Notes: generated by a model not told the origin, from the letters alone. Positions 44,455 to 53,281 are shown, counted from the stretch's first letter. The stretch is 64,000 bases of DNA from Desulfospira joergensenii DSM 10085 (GCF_000420085.1 NZ_ATUG01000002.1:1922001-1986000), one strand, 5' to 3'. Numbers and translations are program-made.

Positions 44455-45768
44455 TTAGAGCCTGCTGCAGCTTTCCGCCATGACATCGGAGATAAATTCG
44501 ATATCTTTTTCTGTTACACAGATCGGGGGATTGATGCGCAGGATATTGCCGTGAACGCCTCCCCGTCCGACGATCAGGCCGCTGTCCTTGTTCATTTCCG
44601 CCACCCGGGCCGCTTCATCGGGGGCAGGCTCTTTGGTGGTCCGGTCCTTGACAAACTCAACCCCCCGCATCAGTCCCCTGCCGCGGAAGTCCCCGATGAT
44701 ATCGTGTTTTTCTTTTAAATCGAGCATCCTCTTTTCCAGGAGATCTCCGGTTTCCCGGGCATTTTCCATGAGGCTGTCATCTTCAATGGCCCTGAGTACG
44801 GCCCGTCCGGCTGCACTGGACATGGGGTTGGATCCGTAGGTGTTGAAGAATTTTTTCTTGGACATGGCCTCGGCCACCTCCCTTTTCGCCACCACGGCGG
44901 CAATGGGATATCCGTTTCCGATACCCTTGGCCATGACCACGATGTCCGGGGTCACCCCATGGGATTCAAATCCCCACATATGGGAGCCCATCCGTCCGAA
45001 ACCGGTCTGGACCTCATCGATGATGCAGATCCCTCCGGCGGCCCGGACCCGCTCAAATGCGCCGGCAAGGTAGCCTTCGGGCAAAGGAACCACCCCGCCG
45101 TACCCCTGGACGGGTTCGGCGATGAATCCGGCGATCTCCCCCGGGGTTGAGGAGTTGATGGTCACCTCGATTTCGTTCACGTAAGGCTCCACGGTGGCCC
45201 CGTGGACGCCCCGGTACTGATCCGGGTTGTGGACATGGGTGATTCCCCCGGCAAGGGGGACGTTGTGGCGGCAGGTCTTTACCCCGGTCAGGGCCATGGC
45301 GCCAAAATGAAGGCCGTGAAAACTGTTTCTCAAAGCCAGGATTTCAAAATTGCCCGTATATAACCTGGCCATGAGAACGGCCAGGTCATTGGCCTCGGCT
45401 CCGGAGTTTACAAAATGGGCCACCCAGTCCTCGCCCGGGGGCATCTTTCCCACCAGTTCCTCTGCAAAATGGGCGGGCACGGCCTGGTAGTACATGGTCG
45501 TGCAGTGAACCATTTCATCGATCTGTTTTTTGGCTTCCTCATTCACCAGGGGGTGGTTGTGGCCCACACTGATGCAGAGATTCTGTGCCAGGCAGTCCAG
45601 GTACTGCTTGTCGTTTTCATCAAAGACGTACTGCATCTGGGCCCGTTTCAGGATCACCGGCCTGCTGAAGGCCGTAAAGGTTCCCAGAGAGGGAGACATG
45701 AACTCATGTCTCCGGTCAAGGGTGGCCTGGTAATCCCAGTCGGTTTCAATGGGTCTGTAGTTGTTCAT
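44455..45768 (-). CDS. class III PLP aminotransferase (alanine-glyoxylate/GABA-type), last gene of the Pyl operon
   Basis: A 437-residue class III aminotransferase. The PLP Lys is in VVMAKGIGNGYPIA, the Asp in CIIDEVQTGFGRMG, and the substrate/phosphate block is VNSGAEANDLAVLMA. It resembles AGXT2-like enzymes (alanine-glyoxylate, beta-alanine, dimethylarginine), a group that also contains GABA transaminases. It follows mtbB on the same strand after 110 bp that include a hairpin. AGAAAGGA precedes the ATG. Aminotransferases are not part of known methylamine pathways, so here it may process the demethylated amine left when betaines with an amino-acid skeleton are stripped, for example GABA from gamma-butyrobetaine. 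That link is speculation. Confidence 0.88.
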   Translation of the reverse strand: MNNYRPIETDWDYQATLDRRHEFMSPSLGTFTAFSRPVILKRAQMQYVFDENDKQYLDCLAQNLCISVGHNHPLVNEEAKKQIDEMVHCTTMYYQAVPAHFAEELVGKMPPGEDWVAHFVNSGAEANDLAVLMARLYTGNFEILALRNSFHGLHFGAMALTGVKTCRHNVPLAGGITHVHNPDQYRGVHGATVEPYVNEIEVTINSSTPGEIAGFIAEPVQGYGGVVPLPEGYLAGAFERVRAAGGICIIDEVQTGFGRMGSHMWGFESHGVTPDIVVMAKGIGNGYPIAAVVAKREVAEAMSKKKFFNTYGSNPMSSAAGRAVLRAIEDDSLMENARETGDLLEKRMLDLKEKHDIIGDFRGRGLMRGVEFVKDRTTKEPAPDEAARVAEMNKDSGLIVGRGGVHGNILRINPPICVTEKDIEFISDVMAESCSRL

Positions 45769-45817
45769 CTGTATGAATTGTCCTTTCTCTCTGTTTTTCT
45801 GCCGCTGCTCCCGGGTT

Positions 45818-45859
45818 CCCTGTCCGCACCGGGGGGAATCATTCCCGGAACGGACAGGG
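45818..45859 (-). other. hairpin between mtbB and the aminotransferase gene
   Basis: Arms CCCTGTCCG and CGGACAGGG, with an inner GGGAAT/ATTCCC pairing. It begins 20 nt after the mtbB stop and has no immediate T-run, so it is more likely an mRNA stability or partial attenuation element than a full terminator. Confidence 0.5.
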
Positions 45860-45878
45860 CAGGCCAGGAGGGCCTTTA

Positions 45879-47270
45879 TCAGACGGAAATGCCGGTATGC
45901 TTGAAAAAACGGTTAACGCAGTTGATGTCCATGTCCAGGAGCCTGGATATATTGTACTTGGCGGCAATGCCGTCCACAGTTCCCTGTCCCTCTGAAATCC
46001 GGAAGATATTCATATCCTCCCTGATCTCTCCCATGATAATGGGATCGTTGATGTCGTCCAGGGCAATATGGAGTTTATCGGCCACATATTTCTTGGCTGC
46101 ATCGATTCTCATGCCGCGGTTCAGCTGCAGACGGGCCACCAGATCTCCGGTAGTCCGTACTCCGCCCATCCCCGCAACGAGTGCGTGTGCAGCGTGCATC
46201 CCATAGGGATCGCCTACGCCAACCTACAGCCCGTCCAGGCGGCAGATCTCCACGTGGGCCTTGGTCGCCCTTGAAAGGGCATCCACGGGCACGGTCAGAG
46301 TCAGGGGGATGCCGCAGACCCCCATGCCCAGATTCGCATGAACCGGGATCTCGGAGGTTTCCGAACAGGCCTTGCAGAAAGTCACGGACCGGGCCACATT
46401 CCAGGGAAGGGTTCCGCTGGTAACGATGTTGATGGCCGGACCGAATATGGTGGCCCCGGCTTTCTGGGCCAGTCTGACCTGATCCTGGGGATAGAGCCCG
46501 GCAAGTCTGACCCCCTCCCAGGAAAGGTCCCCGTGCATGCCCAGGACAAACTCCCCGGCCATACCCATCTCAATCCCCATGTCCGGATATTTTTCCTTTA
46601 GGATTCTGGTCGCCTTGAGGGCAGCCAGAAAATCGGCATCTCCTGCGGCGCCGACGGTATCGATATTGATCCCGTCCACCCCGGCTTCGTACATTTCAGA
46701 GGCCACATAAACAATGTCACTCACGGCATATTCAATGGCCTCTTCATAGGCCTGCCTGGCCTCCTCGATCTTCCCTAAGGGGAGGAGATCCGAAGGGTTG
46801 GGGCAGGGGCCGTCCGGCTGGCTGTAAAGTCCGAGATTGGGCATGGCTCCGTAAAACACCGGAGCCACTGTGGAGTTGAGCAGCAGGTCCAGGTCGGGCA
46901 GTTCAAATCCCACGATGGGCTTTGCCGGTTTAAAACTATAGTCAATGTGCTGGAGTTCCAGGGTATCTGCCCCCAGAGCCCTTTCAAATACCTGGAGGGA
47001 CTGAATCCGGTCAATGACGATATGGGCCCGCCGGATCTTGGAGGACATGCCGTCGTAGCTCATGACCACTTCCTTGCCCGATTCCACCCCGACAATTTTG
47101 TCCGTATTCCGGAACATCTCCAGGATGTGTTCCATTTCATCCCCTGCCAGGGGATCAATGCCGGCCCGTTCGGCCGCATCTTTGGTGCCCTCCTCGATGT
47201 CCCTTCTCACTTCGTCTTCGGTCATGACGACCTTGAACCCGTCTCCGGTTCTGGTTAAAATTTCTGTCAT
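45879..47270 (-). CDS. mtbB: dimethylamine methyltransferase MtbB, pyrrolysine-containing (UAG at codon 349)
   Basis: The complete gene is one frame from 47270 to the TGA at 45879 (463 residues), interrupted only by an amber codon at 46224-46226. Both sides align with archaeal MtbB: before it HAMG-type blocks VFYGAMPNLGLYSQPDGPCP, GMAGEFVLGMHGDLSW and VEICRLDGL, after it VGVGDPYGMHAAHALVAGMG and DLVARLQLNRGMRIDAAKKY. The amber falls exactly where M. barkeri MtbB carries Pyl (residue 356 of 467). MtbB demethylates dimethylamine and loads its corrinoid partner MtbC, encoded upstream in this operon. Start ATG 47270 has AAGGAG 6 bp upstream. If UAG were a stop, both halves would be useless. Confidence 0.95.
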
Positions 47271-47319
47271 ACTCATCTCCTTCAAATCCAAGTTATGGTG
47301 CTTTTGTCTTCCGGTGTGT

Positions 47320-47691
47320 TCAGGCCCCTGCCTCCTCTTTGGAGACTGCCTCCTCCAAATGGAGGGCGGAACCGTAATGGCGGCTGAACCGCGTTGTGGA
47401 GTACTTGTCCAGTTTCCAGTCCGGGACCGCACAGGCACTGCAGGGCTTGACGAACCACTTGTTGCGCAGCGCCCTGGTTGCCCGGCTGGTTCTCGAATCT
47501 CTCACCAGAAATTCCTGGTTGCAATGGGTGGTGATCCTGGCCCGGTCTCCGGTCTGCTCAATGGCTCTGATGCCGTGAAGCACGCCCTTTCTGGACGGCC
47601 AAAGCTTCATTTTATGGAGCAGCCGGAACAGGCTGACCCGTTTTTGGTAGGTCCGTTTGACAGGGGTTCCCCTGTCAGGGCAGAGGGACAT
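47320..47691 (-). CDS. pylSn: pyrrolysyl-tRNA synthetase N-terminal subunit PylSn
   Basis: A 123-residue basic tRNA-binding protein, equivalent to the N-terminal domain of archaeal PylS and to the separate PylSn of Desulfitobacterium. Conserved: KLWPSRKGVLHGIRAI, the Arg-rich VRDSRTSRATRALRNKW and CSACAVPDWKLDK. The four zinc ligands found in archaeal PylS (His in LHG, Cys in THC, and the CSAC pair) are all present. It binds the variable arm/T-loop of tRNA-Pyl and helps the catalytic half PylSc, which is encoded 13 kb away at 60822. The ATG at 47691 follows the pylB TAG by 4 bp, with GGAG inside pylB. Confidence 0.93.
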   Translation of the reverse strand: MSLCPDRGTPVKRTYQKRVSLFRLLHKMKLWPSRKGVLHGIRAIEQTGDRARITTHCNQEFLVRDSRTSRATRALRNKWFVKPCSACAVPDWKLDKYSTTRFSRHYGSALHLEEAVSKEEAGA

Positions 47692-47695
47692 GGGC

Positions 47696-48892
47696 CTAAT
47701 TCTCCATCTGTACAAACGGTCGGTCTTCCCCTCCCGGGGCTATCTTCTCCAGATCCGGGAACAAATCCGGGGAGGAAAGATTGTCAGGCCATGGAAGGCC
47801 GCCGGCATGGCCGTTCCGGGTAGATGCCATCCAGGTCAGATAATCATTCCTGGAAGCGGGTTTAAGACTCCTGGCTTCAAGAACGGGCCCAATGGCCCGG
47901 GGTGTTCTTCTGGATCCTTCAATATCCAGGGTCTGATGGGCTACCCCGGCCAGCCCCTGTCCGGGGACCACCAGGGAGGTGACCACATTGGCACCTGCAT
48001 CGAGCCGCTGCCCCAGCCCGGCCAGTCCGTCCACATCCAGGGAGGCGGGAATGAGCCGGTCCGGCAGGACCAGCCTTAAAACCGCAATCACCATGAGTTC
48101 TCCCAGTGCGTCAGGGGAATGAAGAAGCTCCATGGGGGTTCCGGCCTGGGGCCTGAAGGTCATTACTCTTGCCTGATCCACATCGAGGGCTTGCATGGCC
48201 ATGACGGCATCCCCAACATCATCCAGGGTTTCGCCCATGCCCAGCAGGAGCCCCTCTTCAACCAGCATGCCGAGACTGCCGGCAGTTTTTTTCGCTTCCA
48301 TCCGCCGGTCAAAGGACTGGTCCAGCCTCAGGGTCGAAAAAAGTTCCCTGTTATAGGTTTCCTGGTAACAGGCATACCAGTCTGCGCCGGCGGCTGCCAG
48401 TTCTGCCAGGGTCTTTTCCGGAACTACCCCGGGAGAGATCATCAGGGGCAGGCCGGCGGCCCTTTTTATCCCTTTTGTAAGATCAACCAGGGCCTTGAAT
48501 CCGAGATCGCCCCGGTTATGAAAAAAGGCAGACTCCCCCATGGTCAGATCGATGAGGTGGACCCCGCTTGCGGCCATGGCTTCGGCCGCCTCCAGAATCT
48601 CTTCTGGACTCTTTCTGTACCGTATGAGAGATCGGTTTGATCTGCGGTATTTGCAGAACAGGCAGTCGTTTTTACATTCTGTGCTGAAATAGAGAAACCC
48701 GTAGAGAAACACCCGGTTTCCAAAGTGACGGCTGCGGATCTGTCGGGCCGTGTCAAACAGCATGGAAATGCTGTCTTCGTCGGACAGGGAGAGCAGAAAA
48801 ACGATATCCTCCCGGCCGGGTGCAGTTCCGGCCAGGGCATTGGAAAGGATCCCTTTCAATCGAAGGTTATGATCTCTGGTTTGGTGGGCCAT
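47696..48892 (-). CDS. pylB: methylornithine synthase PylB (radical SAM)
   Basis: A 398-residue radical SAM enzyme that converts L-lysine to 3-methyl-D-ornithine, the first step of pyrrolysine synthesis. The cluster motif is C-x3-C-x2-C (STECKNDCLFCKYRRSN), then LIDLTMGESAFFHNRGDLG, ACYQETYNRELFSTLR and MTFRPQAGTPMELL, all matching PylB. It is about 45 residues longer than usual, with a tail (PWPDNLSSPDLFPDLEKIAP) of no known function. AGGAG precedes the ATG. Its stop is TAG; readthrough by tRNA-Pyl would add only 7 residues before a TGA. PylC and PylD for the next steps are not encoded in the window. Confidence 0.94.
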   Translation of the reverse strand: MAHQTRDHNLRLKGILSNALAGTAPGREDIVFLLSLSDEDSISMLFDTARQIRSRHFGNRVFLYGFLYFSTECKNDCLFCKYRRSNRSLIRYRKSPEEILEAAEAMAASGVHLIDLTMGESAFFHNRGDLGFKALVDLTKGIKRAAGLPLMISPGVVPEKTLAELAAAGADWYACYQETYNRELFSTLRLDQSFDRRMEAKKTAGSLGMLVEEGLLLGMGETLDDVGDAVMAMQALDVDQARVMTFRPQAGTPMELLHSPDALGELMVIAVLRLVLPDRLIPASLDVDGLAGLGQRLDAGANVVTSLVVPGQGLAGVAHQTLDIEGSRRTPRAIGPVLEARSLKPASRNDYLTWMASTRNGHAGGLPWPDNLSSPDLFPDLEKIAPGGEDRPFVQMEN

Positions 48893-49012
48893 AATCCGGT
48901 TCTCCTGTTTTAGGCCTTCTCTGATAATCGCCTTTTGGCCTATCCCCTTTGCCTTGAACTCAAACCAAAAGTCTAATTATTAGAGATAACCTTTAATCGT
49001 AGGGGGGTGGCA

Positions 49013-49042
49013 CCTGCCCGGGACAGTCTGATCCCGGGCAGG
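49013..49042 (-). other. GC-rich hairpin between mtbC and pylB
   Basis: Perfect arms CCTGCCCGGGA / TCCCGGGCAGG with an 8-nt loop in the 242-nt gap between mtbC and pylB. No T-run follows on the minus strand. It could lower downstream expression so that pylB and pylSn are made less than the methyltransferase proteins, or protect a processed 3' end. Confidence 0.5.
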
Positions 49043-49134
49043 ACTGGCAATGGATCTTTTCTTCCTCTGGAATGGGCCCGGCAGTTGCCCCTAAGGATCT
49101 GTCCGGGCCGTCCCAGTGCAGAAATCTACAGGCC

Positions 49135-49788
49135 TCAGGAAAGCCCGAGAAGTTCTTCTGCCTTGCACACACCGTCCTGGGCATCCTCGGCATAGGCATC
49201 GGCTCCGATGCGGGTTGCCCAGCGCGGGGTGACCGGTGCGCCGCCGACCATGGTCTTGAAACGGTCCTTCAGACCTTTGCGTTTGAGCAGTTCTTCAAGA
49301 TCCTTTTGTTTGGGCATGGTAGTGGTCAGCAATGCGCTGGTGCCGATGATGTCCACATCCAGGCGCACGGCCTCTTCAAGGATCTTTTCCGTGTCGATGT
49401 CACGGCCCATGTCGTGGACGGTAAAGCCGTTGGCCTGGAAAAGTGAGGTAACGATACACTTGCCGATATCGTGGACATCCCCTTTTACCGTGGCGATGAG
49501 GATTTTGCCCTTGGCTTCTTTTTGTACCGCCTGGCTGCTGATGGTTTCATTGACAACATCGGTTACGGCTTTCATGGCATCAGCCGCCATGATCAGCTCG
49601 GGAAGGAAAAGCTGGCCCCTGCCAAAGAGTTCTCCCACCTGGTTAATGCCCGGTATGAATGCCTCGTCCATCATGGTCACAGGATCAATCCCCTTGTCCA
49701 GTATCTCGCGGGCAAGGGCAATTGCCCCGTCCTTACTGCCTTTCACCAGAGATTGTCCGGCATCGTCAATTATGGCTTGGTCCATCAT
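49135..49788 (-). CDS. mtbC: dimethylamine corrinoid protein MtbC
   Basis: A 217-residue corrinoid carrier with an N-terminal helical cap (residues 1-85) and a B12-binding domain with the His ligand motif VKGDVHDIGKC, SALLTTT and VGGAPVTPRWA. It receives the methyl group from MtbB and delivers it to the methyltetrahydrofolate enzyme. Placed 40 nt after tRNA-Pyl and upstream of pylB. AAAGGAG precedes the ATG at 49788. It differs from the MttC-like carrier (50765) and is assigned to dimethylamine by the presence of MtbB in the same operon; the exact pairing is inference. Confidence 0.88.
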   Translation of the reverse strand: MMDQAIIDDAGQSLVKGSKDGAIALAREILDKGIDPVTMMDEAFIPGINQVGELFGRGQLFLPELIMAADAMKAVTDVVNETISSQAVQKEAKGKILIATVKGDVHDIGKCIVTSLFQANGFTVHDMGRDIDTEKILEEAVRLDVDIIGTSALLTTTMPKQKDLEELLKRKGLKDRFKTMVGGAPVTPRWATRIGADAYAEDAQDGVCKAEELLGLS

Positions 49789-49828
49789 TGTTCATTTCTC
49801 CTTTTTACAAATATTGAATCTGAAAAAC

Positions 49829-49901
49829 TGGCGGGGAGCCCGGGAGTTGCACCCGGCTGCACGGATTTAGAGTCCGCGTGATCCCATCCGATCCACCCCC
49901 C
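49829..49901 (-). tRNA. pylT: tRNA-Pyl (anticodon CUA)
   Basis: 73 nt including an encoded CCA. 7-bp acceptor stem GGGGGGU/GCUCCCC with discriminator G; only one base before a 4-bp D-stem (GAUC/GAUC); a 6-bp anticodon stem (CGCGGA/UCCGUG) with loop CUCUAAA, so the anticodon is CUA; a 3-nt variable loop (CAG); a 5-bp T-stem (CCGGG/CCCGG) with loop UGCAACU. These are the hallmarks of tRNA-Pyl and closely follow the Desulfitobacterium hafniense tRNA. It starts 14 nt after the mtgA-like stop and ends 40 nt before mtbC, in the operon direction, so it must be cut out of the operon transcript unless a promoter lies within mtgA. Confidence 0.95.
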
Positions 49902-49915
49902 GAAAAGAGAAGGCC

Positions 49916-50713
49916 TTAATTTTCAAAAAGCCCTTCCCGGAAGGCCTTGAGATAATTCATGCAGTAATCGTCTTTTCCGGCCAGAGCCTCGGCTGCAACA
50001 ATATTGGCCATCATCCTCGTGTCCAGGGGATTGATGATCAGGCCGTCAAGTCCCTTTGAAATGGCCATGACACCAAAAAGCTGGTTCAGGAACTTCCGGT
50101 TGGGCAGACCGAATGATATATTGGAAAGCCCGCACATGGTATGAACGCCCTTGAAGCGTTTGACGATCTGCTCAATAGAGTCGAGAAAACCGGTCCCAAA
50201 GTCCTTGTTCGTGGAAATCGGCTGAACAAGGGGATCAACGTAGATGTTATCGATATCGACGTTGTTCTGCACCAGGGCGTTCACCAGTTTGTCTGCAATG
50301 GTCAGCCGGTCCTCAACGGTTTCGGGCATCCCTTCATCGCTCATGCACAGGGCGACCACCTTGAAATCGGTTCCGGCCACAATGGGCAGCAGGGCATCGT
50401 ACCGATCTTTTTCCAGGGAGATGGAATTGATCATGGGGGTACCCTTGTGGGCGGACAGGGCCGCTTCAATGGCCACGGGGCTGGGGCTGTCAATGCTGCA
50501 GGGTCCGTCCACGACCTCCTGGACGTTCTCCACGAGCCATTTGATATATTCGGGTTCCTCTTCCACAAAGATGCCGGCATTGACATCGATGAAAGCAGCG
50601 CCGGCATTGTGCTGTGCTGCTGCAACCTCTTTGATATAGTCTGCATCCTGTGCGCTTAATGCCTCGCCTATTTTTTTCCGGCTGGCGTTTATCAGTTCTC
50701 CTACAACAATCAT
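49916..50713 (-). CDS. methylcorrinoid:tetrahydrofolate methyltransferase (MtgA-like)
   Basis: A 265-residue pterin-binding TIM barrel like MtgA of Desulfitobacterium, MtvA and AcsE. It starts IVVGELINASRKKIGEAL and has HNAGAAFIDVNAGIF, INSISLEKDRYDALLP and CGLSNISFGLPNRKFLN typical of the family. It would accept methyl groups from MttC/MtbC corrinoids and give methyl-THF, which enters the Wood-Ljungdahl pathway; sulfate reducers then oxidise it. This replaces the CoM methyltransferase MtbA of archaea. GGAG precedes the ATG at 50713, and pylT follows directly. Confidence 0.9.
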   Translation of the reverse strand: MIVVGELINASRKKIGEALSAQDADYIKEVAAAQHNAGAAFIDVNAGIFVEEEPEYIKWLVENVQEVVDGPCSIDSPSPVAIEAALSAHKGTPMINSISLEKDRYDALLPIVAGTDFKVVALCMSDEGMPETVEDRLTIADKLVNALVQNNVDIDNIYVDPLVQPISTNKDFGTGFLDSIEQIVKRFKGVHTMCGLSNISFGLPNRKFLNQLFGVMAISKGLDGLIINPLDTRMMANIVAAEALAGKDDYCMNYLKAFREGLFEN

Positions 50714-50764
50714 TGAATTTTCTCCATGGTGTTTGAACCCAGGCACCATCACCTGAACCTTGAT

Positions 50765-51403
50765 TTAACCTGCAGCAAACTCTTTGGCCTTCTCCACTGC
50801 GTCGGCAGCGTTGAACCCGTATCCGTCCGCCCCGATCTCCCGGGCATACTCTGCGGTTACCGGAGCGCCCCCGACCAGGATCTTTACCGTTTCACGGAGG
50901 CCGGCTTCTGTCAGGTGGTCTATGGTCTGTTTCATCTTGGGCATGGTGGTGGTGAGCAGGGCCGACATACAGACGATGCCTGCATTGTTTTCCACTGCGG
51001 CTTTTCCAAAATCAGCGGCCGTCACATTAATGCCCAGGTCGATCACTTTAAATCCGGAACCGGACAGCATCATCCCCACAAGGTTCTTGCCGATATCGTG
51101 GAGGTCCCCCTCCACGGTCCCCAGGACACAGGTCCCTGCGTTGGACTTCTCTCCTTCGGCCAGGAAAGGGGTGAGAACCTTTAGGCCTGCCTCCATGGTC
51201 TTGGCCGCCAGAAGAACCTCCGGGATAAACATCTCCCCGGTCTTCATTCTCTGCCCCACAATGTCCATGGCCGGAAGAAGGGCCTGGTCAAGGATGGTTG
51301 CTGCATTGCCTCCTGTGTCCAGGGCCATGTGAACCATTGTCTCCAGCAGGGCACCGTCTCCGGCGATTACCAACTGGGTTATCTTTTCGTTTATTTCAGC
51401 CAT
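50765..51403 (-). CDS. mttC: trimethylamine-type corrinoid protein MttC
   Basis: A 212-residue corrinoid carrier: helical cap, then the B12 domain with VEGDLHDIGKN (His ligand), SALLTTTMP and VGGAPVTAEYA. It sits 16 bp behind mttB, so it is the natural methyl acceptor for that enzyme. It shares its fold but clearly not its surface residues with the second carrier at 49135, as expected for two partners. AGGAAA precedes the ATG at 51403; the longer frame from 51457 overlaps mttB and is not used. Confidence 0.92.
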   Translation of the reverse strand: MAEINEKITQLVIAGDGALLETMVHMALDTGGNAATILDQALLPAMDIVGQRMKTGEMFIPEVLLAAKTMEAGLKVLTPFLAEGEKSNAGTCVLGTVEGDLHDIGKNLVGMMLSGSGFKVIDLGINVTAADFGKAAVENNAGIVCMSALLTTTMPKMKQTIDHLTEAGLRETVKILVGGAPVTAEYAREIGADGYGFNAADAVEKAKEFAAG

Positions 51404-51419
51404 CTTTTTTTCCTTTCTG

Positions 51420-52889
51420 TTAGGATAAACCCAACTCCTGTTCCGCTCCCCGGACAATTAACCTGAGCTCTTCAAGAGTACTCTCAGACAGCGGTTCCGG
51501 TTTGTGGGTTTTCAAAATCATCCTGGCCGTTTCCATGGCCCTGGCATACATGTCCATGCTTCCGGATGCCACCCAGTCCTCCCGCATTCTTCTGTCCATC
51601 ACTTTCGGCTGCGGATACATGCGCATATGCTTGTAGGTGTTTTCATGGGCGAGATAATCCTTAAACTGTCCCACCTCCTTGATGAGATCAACTGAAAGTG
51701 TTTCGTCGTTCACGGGTATGCCGCCTACAGCAAACTTGATCATCCTTACAAAGTCCGCATCCATTACCATCTGCCCGTAGTCAAATGTCATTCCGCTTTC
51801 GATCATTCCCGGTCCGTAAATCAGGTTGGTCCCTGCCAACGCTGCCAGAAGGCCGGTCATGGTCTTTTCATGACCACTTTGGGCATCACATAGTTTGCTG
51901 TCGCCCTAGCCACCGGCGGCCCATGTGGGCAGGCCGTAATAATTGCCGAGACGGGCAACCGCCGCATTGATCATACCGCACTCGGGCGACCCGACTGAGG
52001 CTGTACCGAATCTCAGGTCCATGGCTGTGGTGGAACTGCCATATATCATGGGGGTTCCCTTTCGGGTCAGCTGTCCCAGGCAGATCCCGGTCAGGACCTC
52101 GGCATTATGATCGACCAGGGTCCCGGCCATATTGACCGGGGTAGACCCGCCTGCCATGGCCATGGACAGGACATTGACCGGAATATTGTTTTTGGCGCCT
52201 TCCATGATGATTTCACAGGCGTCCCTGACCAGTTTCAGGGGGCTGACCGGGCAGGTGTTAAAGGACATGATCGGCCGTTCTTTCAGTGCCTCTCTTCCTC
52301 CGGCAATGACTGCCGCCATTTCGACCAGTTTCTTAACATTAAACCCGTTGATGGGGCCGATAAAGCAGTGTTTGGATGTGTTTGGAAAAAACGCCTCTGC
52401 ATTGTGAAGCGGTGCCACATCCTGGGGGACTTCGTGGGCCCCGACGGCCCGCAGGTAGACGTCGATCTCATCCAGTGCATCCACCATTTTAGCGGTATCG
52501 GCAACATCCTGTTTGTTGGTTTGTCTCAGTTCTCCGGTGTCGGGATCCACGATCTGGAGCCCTTCTCCGAAATTGGTGAATCCCACCCGCCTGTTTTCCA
52601 TGATGTAGTCGTTTTTGGGATTTCTTCCGGCAAGGAAGATCTTCGGCGGTGCCGTGCGCACGGCATCCTCAATCATATAAGGAGGCAGTTTTACGATCTT
52701 TTTCTCTTGGTCAACCTGCGCACCGTTACTGCCGAAAACCTCCAGTGCTTCTTCATCCTCTACGAACATCCCGGTCTTTTCCAGCACCTCAAGGGTGGCC
52801 AGATGGATTTCATCACATTCATCATCCGTAAAAACATTGAGGCTGAACCCGCCCATGGATGTTTTTCCAGCCAATAAGTTTCGACCCAA
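51420..52889 (-). CDS. mttB: trimethylamine methyltransferase MttB, pyrrolysine-containing (UAG at codon 328)
   Basis: One frame of 489 residues from 52889 to TAA at 51420, with a single amber at 51906-51908. Upstream it reads YGLPTWAAGG, then Pyl, then GDSKLCDAQSGHEKTMTGLL and NLIYGPGMIESGMTFDYGQ, an exact match in layout to Pyl-type MttB. Pyl at 328 corresponds to residue 334 of the archaeal enzyme. MttB demethylates trimethylamine, passing the methyl to MttC encoded 16 bp downstream. AGGAGGTG sits before the ATG, and a sigma-54 promoter about 70 bp upstream drives the whole operon. Confidence 0.95.
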
Positions 52890-52957
52890 ATTTTCACCTC
52901 CTTATTCTGTAAACCGCGTAAAAGCCAATCACCTGTTTTGTGTTGCCTGCTATATTC

Positions 52958-52973
52958 TGCAAGGCATATGCCA
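52958..52973 (-). promoter_or_regulatory. sigma-54 promoter of the mttB-pylT operon
   Basis: Minus-strand TGGCATATGCCTTGCA matches the -24/-12 consensus with correct GG-N10-GC spacing. Predicted start is near 52947, about 58 nt before the mttB ATG. It is divergent from another sigma-54 promoter at 53467. Confidence 0.88.
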
Positions 52974-53265
52974 TTGGACAGGCCTTTGTTTTTGTTGTGG
53001 TATAAGCCCTTGAAATCATGGTGTTTGATGCTTATATTTACTAGATATACCATGCTATAAAATGACCGGAAGTGCCTGTCCGGTGCCTTACCCGGCCGGG
53101 GCCATTCCTCTATCCTCTTTCTGGGTGAGGGGAGTCCTCATCAATGGAAAGATCTCCTGCAACCCTTTGTTTTCCCTTGGGTTCTCACGCTGCCGGCTTT
53201 TTACACCTGGGTCAGACATGGCAGGGAGGTGATCCAATCTCGGAGATCCGGGGCGGTCCGCCCCT

Positions 53266-53281
53266 GATGCATTATCGCATT
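53266..53281. promoter_or_regulatory. candidate shared enhancer dyad, GATGC-N6-GCATT
   Basis: GATGCATTATCGCATT has nine of the ten dyad positions of GATGC-N6-GCATC. It lies 293 bp upstream of the mttB sigma-54 promoter and 186 bp upstream of the divergent one, so one activator bound here could serve both. Confidence 0.5.

Noticed and set aside
45415-46206. 263-residue plus-strand open frame across mtbB and the aminotransferase gene
   Set aside because: It is antisense to two confidently assigned genes and has no family resemblance or ribosome site.
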